In this document: one piece after another, positions 52,633 to 60,674 of the stretch
Numbering within the stretch: the stretch's first letter is position 1
Layout of the letters: every line of letters begins with the position of its first letter
From: JBBQXH01 sp963710975
GTDB lineage: Bacteria; Actinomycetota; Thermoleophilia; Gaiellales; Gaiellaceae
Reading direction: 5' to 3'
Assembly (NCBI GenBank): GCA_963710975.1
Contig: CAVQCG010000004.1
Coordinates: 744,001-808,000 of the forward strand
Length of the DNA: 64,000 nucleotides
Translations under genes and position numbers: made by a program
The notes under the pieces: generated by a model
Seen by the model: the letters and a program-made list of their open reading frames with translations, nothing else
Told to the model about the DNA's origin: nothing
Databases searched by the model: none

Positions 52633-53561
52633 CGCGGGCCGTCCAGGAAGGCGAGAAACTCCGCGAAGCTGGCGGTGAAGAAGTGGCTCTTGCAGTCCTT
52701 CTTCCGCGCGTAGAAGACGTAGTCGACGCTCGCGGGCTTCGCCGCTGCCTTCATCGAGGCCAGCCCCGGATTTCCGATCGGCGTGGGCGGTAGCCCCTTG
52801 TGGAGCCGCGTGTTGTACGGGGTCTTGTCGTCGAGCTGGCTCTGGGTGATCGACTTGTCCGGCGAGATGTCCAGCCCGTACCGGAGCGTCGCATCGATCT
52901 CGAGCCGCATGCCGGCCTTGAGACGGTTGTAGATGACGGCAGCGACTAGCGCCCGTTCCCTCGGGACACGCACCTCGGCCTCGATCATCGATGCGATGGT
53001 CAGCACGTCGTACGGCGTCAGGTTGCGCTTCTCCGCATAGGTCAGGTCGACAGTCGCCCACGCCTTGCGGAAGGCGGCGAGCTGGAGGTCGACCAGGCGA
53101 CTGGCCGTCGTCTTCGGCGTGAACTCGTAGGTCGCAGGGAAGAGGAACCCCTCGAGCGTCGTCTGCTTCTCTGGCGCCCCGAACTCCGCGGGAATCGGCG
53201 AGGACTTCGTCTCGACGAGGTACTCCTTCGGCGAGAGCGACGTCTCGAGCTTCCGTTTCTCCTTCGCGATCTTGTTCACGACGCGGATTCGGCCTGCCAT
53301 CTCGGCCCGCGTGAATCCCTCGGGAAACACGATCTTCAGGGTCGGCAGCGCAGCGGCCGTCGATTCCACGGTCGTGGCCGGTGTGTCATCGCCACTCGAT
53401 CGGAGGACGACGACGGCGATCCCGATCGCGGCGGCTCCGAGCAGGATCCCGAGCACGATCGGCAGCGTGTGTGACGGCCGGTGCCGGCGGTACTCGCGCT
53501 GCGTCCGTCCCGGCCCGTTCCCCCGTCCTGATGGGTTTACGCCGGGCGGCTGCTCGTCCAC
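52626..53561 (-). CDS. mltG: Endolytic peptidoglycan transglycosylase MltG
   Basis: A 311-residue YceG-family protein. A basic cytoplasmic tail is followed by one membrane helix (THTLPIVLGILLGAAAIGIAV-like stretch near residue 40), a LysM-like segment (TLKIVFPEGFTRAEMAGRI) and the catalytic core. The catalytic Glu is in LTIASMIEAEVRVPRERAL. Other landmarks are VIYNRLKAGMRLEIDATLRY and LPPTPIGNPGLASMKAAAKP. It cuts nascent glycan strands at the membrane. Start ATG 53561 overlaps the ruvX end. Confidence 0.93.
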   Translation of the reverse strand: MDEQPPGVNPSGRGNGPGRTQREYRRHRPSHTLPIVLGILLGAAAIGIAVVVLRSSGDDTPATTVESTAAALPTLKIVFPEGFTRAEMAGRIRVVNKIAKEKRKLETSLSPKEYLVETKSSPIPAEFGAPEKQTTLEGFLFPATYEFTPKTTASRLVDLQLAAFRKAWATVDLTYAEKRNLTPYDVLTIASMIEAEVRVPRERALVAAVIYNRLKAGMRLEIDATLRYGLDISPDKSITQSQLDDKTPYNTRLHKGLPPTPIGNPGLASMKAAAKPASVDYVFYARKKDCKSHFFTASFAEFLAFLDGPRC

Positions 53562-53932
53562 GTCAGATAGCCGGTGAGGAGATGGGCAGCCGCGACCGCG
53601 TCCTCGGCGGCCCGTGCGGGATGTGCATGCGCGAGCCGGGTGGTGAACCGCTCGTCGAACGTCTCGACCGGAACAGCGACGGCGGTCCTGAGCGACTCGA
53701 CGAATGCATCCGTCTCGACCGCCTGCGATCCGTGCTCACCGCTCAGCGTGATCGGCATGCCGACGACGACCCGATCGACCTCCTCGCTCTCGACCAGTGC
53801 GGCGATCCGTCGCAGGCCCGCCTCGGACCCGGCGCGCTCGACGACGTCGAGCGGTCGGGCAAGGGTGCCGCTCGGGTCAGAGATCGCGACGCCGGTCCGC
53901 GCCGAGCCGTAGTCGAGGGCGAGGACCTTCAC
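53537..53932 (-). CDS. ruvX: Holliday junction resolvase-like protein RuvX (YqgF)
   Basis: A 131-residue RNase H-fold protein: VLALDYGSARTGVAISDPSG with the first catalytic Asp, RVVVGMPITLSGEHGSQA, VPVETFDERFTTRLAH and an AAEDAVAAAHLLTGYL end. Implicated in pre-16S rRNA 5' processing. GTG at 53932 starts on the usual VKVLALDYG. It normally follows alaS; here a plus-strand gene has come between. Confidence 0.9.
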   Translation of the reverse strand: MKVLALDYGSARTGVAISDPSGTLARPLDVVERAGSEAGLRRIAALVESEEVDRVVVGMPITLSGEHGSQAVETDAFVESLRTAVAVPVETFDERFTTRLAHAHPARAAEDAVAAAHLLTGYLTWTSSRPA

Positions 53933-54108
53933 GAGCGGCGAATTGTATCGGCCCGGAACTGCGGCCAACGCACCGGGCAGGCCCGGCGCACCGGCTTCGA
54001 GCCAGTGGAGACCCGATTCATTTCCGTTCCCATGAGGGCACATTCCGTGCGTCTCGCGCGCGGTTTTGGGCGCAATGGTGAGTGTCGAACCCGACCAAGG
54101 AGGAAACC

Positions 54109-56088
54109 GTGGATCGACGCCTGAGCCCGCGCCTGCGGATCGCGCTTCTCGCCACCGTCGCCGCTCTGGCGACGTGCATCGCCGGGACGGCATCCGCCGC
54201 TCCGACCGAGCTCTTCTTCAGCGAATACGTCGAAGGATCGAGCAACAACAAGGCACTCGAGATCTTCAACGGCACCGGGGCGCCCGTGACGCTTACCGGG
54301 GCATACGACGTCCAGATCTTCGCCAACGGAAGCCCGACGGCAACGGCGACGATCCCGTTGACCGGATCGATCCCGAACGGCGATGTGTTCGTCCTCGCCC
54401 GCAGCACGGCGGTCGCGGCTGTCCTCGCGGTCACCGACCAGACGACGACGAACTTCCTCTACAACGGGAACGACGCCGTGGCGCTACGCAACGGCGGGAC
54501 CATCGTCGACGTGATCGGGCAGATCGGCACCGACCCGGGCGTCGAATGGGGAACCGGCGACACGAGCACGCTGGACAAGACGCTTCGCCGGAAGGCCGCC
54601 GTTCAGGCGGGCGATCCCAACGGCGCCGACGCGTTCGATCCCGCGTCCCAGTGGGACGGCTTGCCGATCGACACGTTCGACGGCCTCGGGAGTCACTCGC
54701 TGTCGGGCGGCGGTGGAGGCGGCGGCGGAGGCGGCGGCTCGAACGCAGCTCCCCAGGCCAGCGACGACTCGGCGAGCGTCGACGAGGACGCCGCTCCGAC
54801 CGTGATTCCCGTGCTGGTCAACGACACCGACCCGGACGGCGACGCACTCTCGGTCACGACGGTCTCCGACCCATCGCACGGCATGGCGACGGCGGACTCG
54901 GCCAGCATCACGTACCAGCCCGACATCGACTTCGTCGGAACGGACTCGTTCACCTACACCGTCTCGGACGGTCACGGGGGATCCGCGACAGGATCGGTCA
55001 CCATCACGGTCGCCGCAGTCAACGACGATCCTGACCCGGACGACGATGCCGCGACTACGAGCGAGGACTCGCCGTTGGTCGTCGCCGTTCTCGACAACGA
55101 TCTGGACGTCGACGGCGACTCGCTGATCGTCGCGGCCGCGGAGGGTGCGGAGCACGGGACGACGACGGTATCCGTCGACGGTCGCAGCGTCATCTACTCG
55201 CCCGACGCCAACTTCAACGGCACCGATACGTTCGAGTACACCGTTTCCGACGGGCACGACGGCATCGAGTCCGCGGACGTCGTCGTCACCGTGACCCCGG
55301 TCAACGATCCACCGACGGCGCAGGGCGACGCAGTAAGCACCGGGGCAGGCGCGAGTGTCGTCGTGAACGTCCTTGCAAACGACTCGGCCGGTCCAGCGGA
55401 TGAGAGCAGCCAGACCCTCCTCGTCAGCTCGGTTGGGTCGCCCTCGCACGGCTCGGCCGCTGTGATCGCCACCGGGCCTGACGCGGGAAAGGTCAGATAC
55501 ACGCCGGCGGCCGGCTTCAGCGGCGCCGACTCGTTCACGTACGTCCTATCGGACGGATCGAGCACGGCGACTGGAACTGTGACCGTCACCGTTGCCCAGC
55601 AGTCGTTCCGGACGCTGTGCGGACTGACTCCGACGATCCTCGGAACGCTGGGGAACGACGTCATCACCGGCACTCCGGGAGATGACGTCATCCGTGCCCG
55701 ACGGGGGAACGACGTCATCGACGGCAACGGCGGCAACGACATCATCTGCGGCGGTCCGGGCGCCGACCGGATCACCACAGGCTCCGGTGGTGACCGAATC
55801 GCTGGCGGCACGGGCGACGACTCGATCGACAGCGGCGCCGGAGACGACCGCGTCCGAGGAGGCTTCGGGCGCGACACCATCCTGAGCAGGGCAGGAGACG
55901 ACTCGATCGCGGCAGGCCCGGGCAACGACTCGATCGACGCCGGTGACGGTGACAACCGCATTGCGGCCGGCGACGGAGACGACAGCGCGACGGCAGGAGC
56001 GGGTAACGATCGGATCGACGGCGGCCCTGGAACGGACGCCTGTGATCCGGATGGGGGACGGAACAGCATCGCGCGCTGCGAGAGCTGA
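54109..56088 (+). CDS. Large secreted protein: lamin-tail, cadherin-like repeats, RTX Ca-binding repeats
   Basis: A 659-residue exported protein. A signal peptide (LRIALLATVAALATCIAG, then GTASA) precedes a lamin-tail domain (ELFFSEYVEGSSNNKALEIF) of about 170 residues. A run of about 12 glycines follows. Then come three Ig/cadherin-like VCBS-type repeats (FVGTDSFTYTVSDGHGGS, FNGTDTFEYTVSDGHDG, FSGADSFTYVLSDGSS). The last about 150 residues are RTX nonapeptides such as GGTGDDSIDSGAGDDRV, which bind calcium outside the cell. The GTG at 54109 is chosen because an AAGGAGG site lies five bases before it. No nuclease or other catalytic domain is evident. Likely role: adhesion or surface structure. 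Confidence 0.85.
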   Translation: MDRRLSPRLRIALLATVAALATCIAGTASAAPTELFFSEYVEGSSNNKALEIFNGTGAPVTLTGAYDVQIFANGSPTATATIPLTGSIPNGDVFVLARSTAVAAVLAVTDQTTTNFLYNGNDAVALRNGGTIVDVIGQIGTDPGVEWGTGDTSTLDKTLRRKAAVQAGDPNGADAFDPASQWDGLPIDTFDGLGSHSLSGGGGGGGGGGGSNAAPQASDDSASVDEDAAPTVIPVLVNDTDPDGDALSVTTVSDPSHGMATADSASITYQPDIDFVGTDSFTYTVSDGHGGSATGSVTITVAAVNDDPDPDDDAATTSEDSPLVVAVLDNDLDVDGDSLIVAAAEGAEHGTTTVSVDGRSVIYSPDANFNGTDTFEYTVSDGHDGIESADVVVTVTPVNDPPTAQGDAVSTGAGASVVVNVLANDSAGPADESSQTLLVSSVGSPSHGSAAVIATGPDAGKVRYTPAAGFSGADSFTYVLSDGSSTATGTVTVTVAQQSFRTLCGLTPTILGTLGNDVITGTPGDDVIRARRGNDVIDGNGGNDIICGGPGADRITTGSGGDRIAGGTGDDSIDSGAGDDRVRGGFGRDTILSRAGDDSIAAGPGNDSIDAGDGDNRIAAGDGDDSATAGAGNDRIDGGPGTDACDPDGGRNSIARCES

Positions 56089-56117
56089 CCCGCGAGCAGA
56101 CGAGACCCCTCACGCAG

Positions 56118-56141
56118 GGAGCGCCGGGCGACCGGCGCTCC
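56118..56141. terminator. Hairpin terminator between RTX protein gene and alaS
   Basis: GGAGCGCCGG-GCGA-CCGGCGCTCC is a perfect ten-pair stem with a tetraloop, followed by TTCCTCCCTC. It lies in the 69 bases between the convergent stops of the RTX-protein gene and alaS and can serve both. Confidence 0.8.
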
Positions 56142-56157
56142 TTCCTCCCTCAAGGGC

Positions 56158-58728
56158 CTACGACAGGGCTTCGACGAGCGCCTGCTCGGCAGCCGAGACG
56201 GCCTCGCCGATGCGATCCGGGTCCTTGCCTCCGGCGCGCGCCATGGATGGTCGCCCGCCTCCGCTCCCGCCGATCAGCGCTGCGGCGGCCTTGACGACAT
56301 CGGATGCGTTCGCTCCCCGTTCGACCGCCGCCTCCGAGAAGTTCGCCACGAGGCTGGCACGACCATCGGTTCGCGCTCCGAGCACGACCGCGGCAGGCGC
56401 TGCCTTCTGCTTCACTCGATCCGAGAGATCGAGTAGCACGTCCGCCTCCATCTCCCCCACCTCGCCGGTGACGATCCTCACGCCGCCGGCCTCACGAGCC
56501 GTCGCGACGAGCTGCGCAACGAGATCGTCGGCCTGGCCCGCTCCCGCACGGAGTTGCTTCTCGAGACGGCTCCAGGCCTTTCGCTCTGCCTCGAGCTCGT
56601 CGCGGAGCCTCACGGCTTCGCGATCGCGCTCGAAGAGATAGCTCGCCGCAGCGCCCGAAGTGACGGCCTCGATCCGCCGTGTGGCGGAGCCGACCGAGCT
56701 CTCCGAGAGAATCTTGAAGGCGCCGATTTCCGCCGTCGAGCGAACGTGCGTCCCGCCACAGAGCTCCCGAGAGACGCCGTCGACCTCGACGACGCGGACG
56801 ATGTCCCCGTACTTCTCCCCGAAGAGCATGGTCGCGCCGAGCTGCCGCGCCTCGTCGATCGGGGTCACGAACGTGTGAACCGGGTGATTCTCGAAAATGG
56901 CTTCGTTTACGAGGCCCTCCACCAGCTCGCGCTGCTCCTCGGTCATCGGCTGGCCGTGGGAGAAGTCGAAACGCAGCTTGTCCGGCCTCACCGCCGATCC
57001 GGCCTGCTTCACGTGCTCGCCGAGGACACGCCGCAGCGCCTCGTGCAGGAGATGGGTTGCCGTGTGGTTCGCCATCGTCGGGAACCGCACGCGCCAGGGA
57101 ACCGACGCTCTGACGCGGTCACCAACGACAAACCCACTGCCCTCGAAGATCTGGATCTGATCCTCTCCGAAGCGGAATGACGCAACGAGGTCCGCCCGCG
57201 CTCCGCTCTCGGCCTCGAGTACGCCCTGATCCGAGATCTGGCCGCCCCCCTCGGCGTAGAAGGGCGACTCACGCAGCTTGGCCAGGAACCGGTTGTCGCC
57301 GATCTCCTCGAGGGCACCCAGCTGTGTCCTGACCTCGGTCTTCTCGTATCCGACGAAAACCGTTGTGAACCCTGCATCGCGTGAGAACTCGGCCGCACGC
57401 TCGACATCGCTCCCCTTGCCTGCACGCGACCGGTCGCGCTGCTCGCCCATGAGCTGCTCGAAGCGGTCCTCGTCGACGGGCAGTCCGTGCTCGAGCGCGA
57501 GCTCCCGGGTGAGCTCGAGCGGAAACCCGTACGTGTCGTGGAGACGGAAGGCGTCATCACCTGCGATTCCGTCGGGGCTGCGCTCGAGCACCTCGTCGAA
57601 GAGCTTCATCCCGGTTGCGAGCGTCTGCGCGAATCGCTCCTCTTCCACACCGAGAACCCCGCTGATCTCGGCGCGATGCTCCGCCAGCTCCGGATAGGAA
57701 CCGCTCATGAGTCCGATGACGACGTCTGACAGTCGAGCGAGAAACGGCGACTCGAGACCGATCCGCGATCCGTGCTGGACGGCCCGGCGCACGACCCGGC
57801 GCATCACGTACCCGCGCCCTTCGTTCGCGGGCATCACGCCGTCCGCCGCGAGGAACGTCATGGCCCGCCCGTGGTCGGCGAGAACTCGGTGCGCCTTGGT
57901 CGCCTCGTCCGACCCGCCGTACCGGGTCCCCGTCTCGTTCTCGACCCACTCCATGATCGCGGCGAAGCCGTCGGTCTCGTAGACAGAGTGGACGTCCTGG
58001 AGGATGGCCGCCCCACGCTCCACGCCGAGGCCGGTGTCGATGTTCTGCATCGGTAGCGGCGTCAGCCGCCCGTCCTCATGAAGGTCGAACTCCATGAAGA
58101 CGAGGTTCCAGAACTCGAGAAAGCGATCGCATTCGCACCCGGGGGCACAGTCCTGACGACCGCAGCCGTGTTCCTCACCACGGTCGTAGTAGAGCTCCGA
58201 GCACGGCCCGCACGGTCCAGTCGGCCCCGCCTGCCAGAAGTTCTCAGACCGCGGGAGGCCGCGAATGCGATCGGCGGGAATCCCGACGCGCTCCCACCCA
58301 TTGACCGCGACGCCGTCCTCGCCGAGACCGAGCTCCGGGTCTCCGGCGAAGACGGTCGCCCAGAGCTTCTCGGTCGGAAGTCGCATGTGCTCGGTCACGA
58401 ACTCCCACGCGAGATCGATTGCGCCGTCTTTGAAGTAGTCGCCGACCGAGAAGTTCCCGAGCATCTCGAAGAAGGTCAGGTGGCGGGCGGTGAGCCCTAC
58501 CGAGTCGATATCGGTCGTGCGGAAGCACTTCTGCACGGTCGTCAGTCGCCTGGCCGGCGCCGTCTCGAGGCCGAGGAAGAATGGCTTGAGCGGCTGCATC
58601 CCCGCGGTGGTCAGCAGCACGGACGGGTCGTGGGTCGCCGGCACGAGCGAGGCCGAAGGACGCCTCAGGTGTCCCTTCGATTCGAAGTACGCAAGGAACC
58701 CCTCGCGAAGCTCGTCGGTCGTCCGCAC
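56158..58728 (-). CDS. alaS: Alanine-tRNA ligase
   Basis: An 856-residue class II synthetase. The catalytic core has FEMLGNFSVGDYFKDGAIDL, WNLVFMEFDLHEDGRLTPLP and QNIDTGLGVERGAAILQ. The editing domain shows NHTATHLLHEALRRVLGEHV with the HxxxH zinc site and ELCGGTHVRSTAEIGAFK with the Cys/His pair. A C-terminal oligomerisation domain ends GGGRPSMARAGGKDPDRI. All domains are complete. Start ATG 58728; the DUF948-like gene ends 32 bases upstream. Confidence 0.96.
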   Translation of the reverse strand: MRTTDELREGFLAYFESKGHLRRPSASLVPATHDPSVLLTTAGMQPLKPFFLGLETAPARRLTTVQKCFRTTDIDSVGLTARHLTFFEMLGNFSVGDYFKDGAIDLAWEFVTEHMRLPTEKLWATVFAGDPELGLGEDGVAVNGWERVGIPADRIRGLPRSENFWQAGPTGPCGPCSELYYDRGEEHGCGRQDCAPGCECDRFLEFWNLVFMEFDLHEDGRLTPLPMQNIDTGLGVERGAAILQDVHSVYETDGFAAIMEWVENETGTRYGGSDEATKAHRVLADHGRAMTFLAADGVMPANEGRGYVMRRVVRRAVQHGSRIGLESPFLARLSDVVIGLMSGSYPELAEHRAEISGVLGVEEERFAQTLATGMKLFDEVLERSPDGIAGDDAFRLHDTYGFPLELTRELALEHGLPVDEDRFEQLMGEQRDRSRAGKGSDVERAAEFSRDAGFTTVFVGYEKTEVRTQLGALEEIGDNRFLAKLRESPFYAEGGGQISDQGVLEAESGARADLVASFRFGEDQIQIFEGSGFVVGDRVRASVPWRVRFPTMANHTATHLLHEALRRVLGEHVKQAGSAVRPDKLRFDFSHGQPMTEEQRELVEGLVNEAIFENHPVHTFVTPIDEARQLGATMLFGEKYGDIVRVVEVDGVSRELCGGTHVRSTAEIGAFKILSESSVGSATRRIEAVTSGAAASYLFERDREAVRLRDELEAERKAWSRLEKQLRAGAGQADDLVAQLVATAREAGGVRIVTGEVGEMEADVLLDLSDRVKQKAAPAAVVLGARTDGRASLVANFSEAAVERGANASDVVKAAAALIGGSGGGRPSMARAGGKDPDRIGEAVSAAEQALVEALS

Positions 58729-58760
58729 GGACTCGATTGTAGGCCGGAGACCCAGGCGGG

Positions 58761-59363
58761 TCAGGGAGCCGGCGACTGAGGCACTGTCTCGTCCAGCGCT
58801 GCGGTGTCCTCCACCGTTTCCGAGACATCGACCGCGTCCGCCGGTTGAGCCTGTGGCGTTGAGGCCTGCGGCGGTGGCGCTACCGCCGCTGCGGCAGTGG
58901 CGGACTTCTGATCGATCCGCGTGATCTCGGCGTGCACCTCCCGCTCGCGTCGTCGCGCAGCATCACGCCCTGCATTGAGGGACGAGCGGACGTCATTCCC
59001 CGCCATGAAGGCCGACGCGCTGTGCGTGACACCCTTGGCGAGCCCTGAAGCCTTGATGATCGGCTTGGTCACGGCCATCGAAACCGCCCGCACGGCCGTA
59101 TCGGCCGAGTCGGCGGCATCGACGGCGCTGTCCGTGACGAGATCGACCTTCACGAGTTGGGTGTTGACGTGGTCGACTGAGTCCGACGCCTTGTTGATCA
59201 ACGGGATCGCCGAAGCCTCGAGCCCCTGGAGGAGAGAGGTCAGACGCGTCGCCGTGCCGGCGAACCTGAGTAAGAGGATGGCCAGCGCGACCGCGACGAC
59301 GAGGAGGAAGATGCTGAGACAGATCCACATCACGTCGATTGCGCTGAAGTCGGCGATGGGCAC
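58761..59363 (-). CDS. DUF948-like membrane-anchored protein
   Basis: A 200-residue protein with an N-terminal membrane helix (MWICLSIFLLVVAVALAILL) followed by a helical region (VDHVNTQLVKVDLVTDSAVD) and KPIIKASGLAKGVTHSASAF. It ends in an Ala/Pro-rich disordered tail. This pattern matches DUF948 proteins, related to general-stress YtxG-like proteins of unknown function. It sits between mnmA and alaS, on the same strand, 9 and 32 bases away. Confidence 0.65.
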   Translation of the reverse strand: MPIADFSAIDVMWICLSIFLLVVAVALAILLLRFAGTATRLTSLLQGLEASAIPLINKASDSVDHVNTQLVKVDLVTDSAVDAADSADTAVRAVSMAVTKPIIKASGLAKGVTHSASAFMAGNDVRSSLNAGRDAARRREREVHAEITRIDQKSATAAAAVAPPPQASTPQAQPADAVDVSETVEDTAALDETVPQSPAP

Positions 59364-59372
59364 GGGAGGATC

Positions 59373-60665
59373 CTACCTTCCCTTCCGGGACATGGCGATC
59401 AGGCCCGCGCCCACGACCGCATCGCCCTCGTAGAGCACGGCGGCCTGACCCGGAGCGACACCGAAGAACGGCTCGTCGAGATCGAGCCGGAAGCCGCTTG
59501 CGCGGGGCCGTACCTCTGCCTGAACGCCCGGCGACCGGTACCGCAACTTCGCCTCGGCGCGCGTCACGGGGACGTAGAGGCGTCCTGATCGGACGGTGAC
59601 GCTCTGTCGTGCGAGCGCCGACCGTGGCCCGACGACGACGGCATTCTGCCGCGGAACACTCTGAATCGCATAGAGCGGCCCATCCGAGCTCGAGACTCCG
59701 AGACCCTTGCGCTGGCCTGTCGTCACGGTCCAGTAGCCGGTATGGCGTCCGATGACGTTGCCGTCCAGGTCGACGACCGACCCGGGTCGGTCGTCGACGC
59801 CCTGGCGCCGCAGGAAGGCCCGGTAGTCGTCTCCGGCGAGAAAGCACGCCTCCTGGCTCTCGCCGCGATCTGCGACCGCCAACCGCGCCTCCCGCGCCTC
59901 GGCGCGGGTCTCATCCTTCGTCTGTTCGCCGAGCGGCAGCCAGAGGCGTTCGACGAAGCGTGGGTCGAGGCGGCCGAGCATGTACGACTGGTCCTTCGAG
60001 GCGTCCGTCGCCCGTGCGAGCAGCGATCGCCCGCGATGCTCCACGACCCGCGCGTAGTGACCCGTGGCGAGTCGCGCTGCTCCGATCCGGCGCGCGAACG
60101 AGAGGAGCGCCGCAAAGCGGAACGAACCGTTGCAGCGGACGCAGGGGTTCGGCGTCTCGCCCCGCGCATACGAGGCTACGAACGGCGAGACGACTGCTCG
60201 CCGGAACTCCTCGCGCTGGTCGAGCGTGACGTGAGGGACACCGAGACGATGGCAGAGCTCCCGCGCCGCGATCACCGCCTCCGGAGAGCAACACGCGCGA
60301 TCGGCATCTGGTCCGGCCGGATCGAGCCACAGCCGCAGCGTGACCCCGACAGGATCCAGGCCATGATTCCTCACCTTCAGCAGGGCGACGGCGCTGTCGA
60401 CGCCGCCGCTCATCGCGACGGCGACGCGCCGTGCCGCTGCGGGCGCGCGGACCGCCGGGCCGAGCGCATTCGCGAGCGCATCGGCTGCGAGCCGGCCACC
60501 CGGAACCGCGGCCGCAGCCAACAGGCCGAGCCCGGACACCGCAGCCGCAAGCTCTCTGACCCCCGGCCCTTCGCCCGTCGCCTCGCAGATGGTCCCGCGC
60601 GAAACCGAGAGGCGCATCCAGGCCCAGTCGTCACCGTGCCCGGCATCTCCGAGGAGCTCGACCAT
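59373..60665 (-). CDS. mnmA: tRNA 2-thiouridine(34) synthase MnmA with N-terminal extension
   Basis: A 430-residue enzyme thiolating U34 of Lys, Glu and Gln tRNAs. The PP-loop ATPase motif AVAMSGGVDSAVALL is near residue 85. The catalytic Cys pair is present in GETPNPCVRCNGSFRF and GESQEACFLAGDDYRAF, with ATGHYARV and YAIQSVPRQNAVVVG behind. The family is usually about 360 residues, so the first 75 or so are extra. That extension (GVRELAAAVSGLGLLAAAA) resembles a reduced NifU/IscU-like fold without Cys ligands; this is a weak impression. Start ATG 60665, 9 bases after aspS. Confidence 0.9.
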   Translation of the reverse strand: MVELLGDAGHGDDWAWMRLSVSRGTICEATGEGPGVRELAAAVSGLGLLAAAAVPGGRLAADALANALGPAVRAPAAARRVAVAMSGGVDSAVALLKVRNHGLDPVGVTLRLWLDPAGPDADRACCSPEAVIAARELCHRLGVPHVTLDQREEFRRAVVSPFVASYARGETPNPCVRCNGSFRFAALLSFARRIGAARLATGHYARVVEHRGRSLLARATDASKDQSYMLGRLDPRFVERLWLPLGEQTKDETRAEAREARLAVADRGESQEACFLAGDDYRAFLRRQGVDDRPGSVVDLDGNVIGRHTGYWTVTTGQRKGLGVSSSDGPLYAIQSVPRQNAVVVGPRSALARQSVTVRSGRLYVPVTRAEAKLRYRSPGVQAEVRPRASGFRLDLDEPFFGVAPGQAAVLYEGDAVVGAGLIAMSRKGR

Positions 60666-60674
60666 GCCCGAAGG

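Noticed and set aside
54700..54740. The poly-Gly tract as a frameshift or misassembly
   Set aside because: The frame is the same before and after, and both flanking domains read correctly, so it is taken as a real linker.
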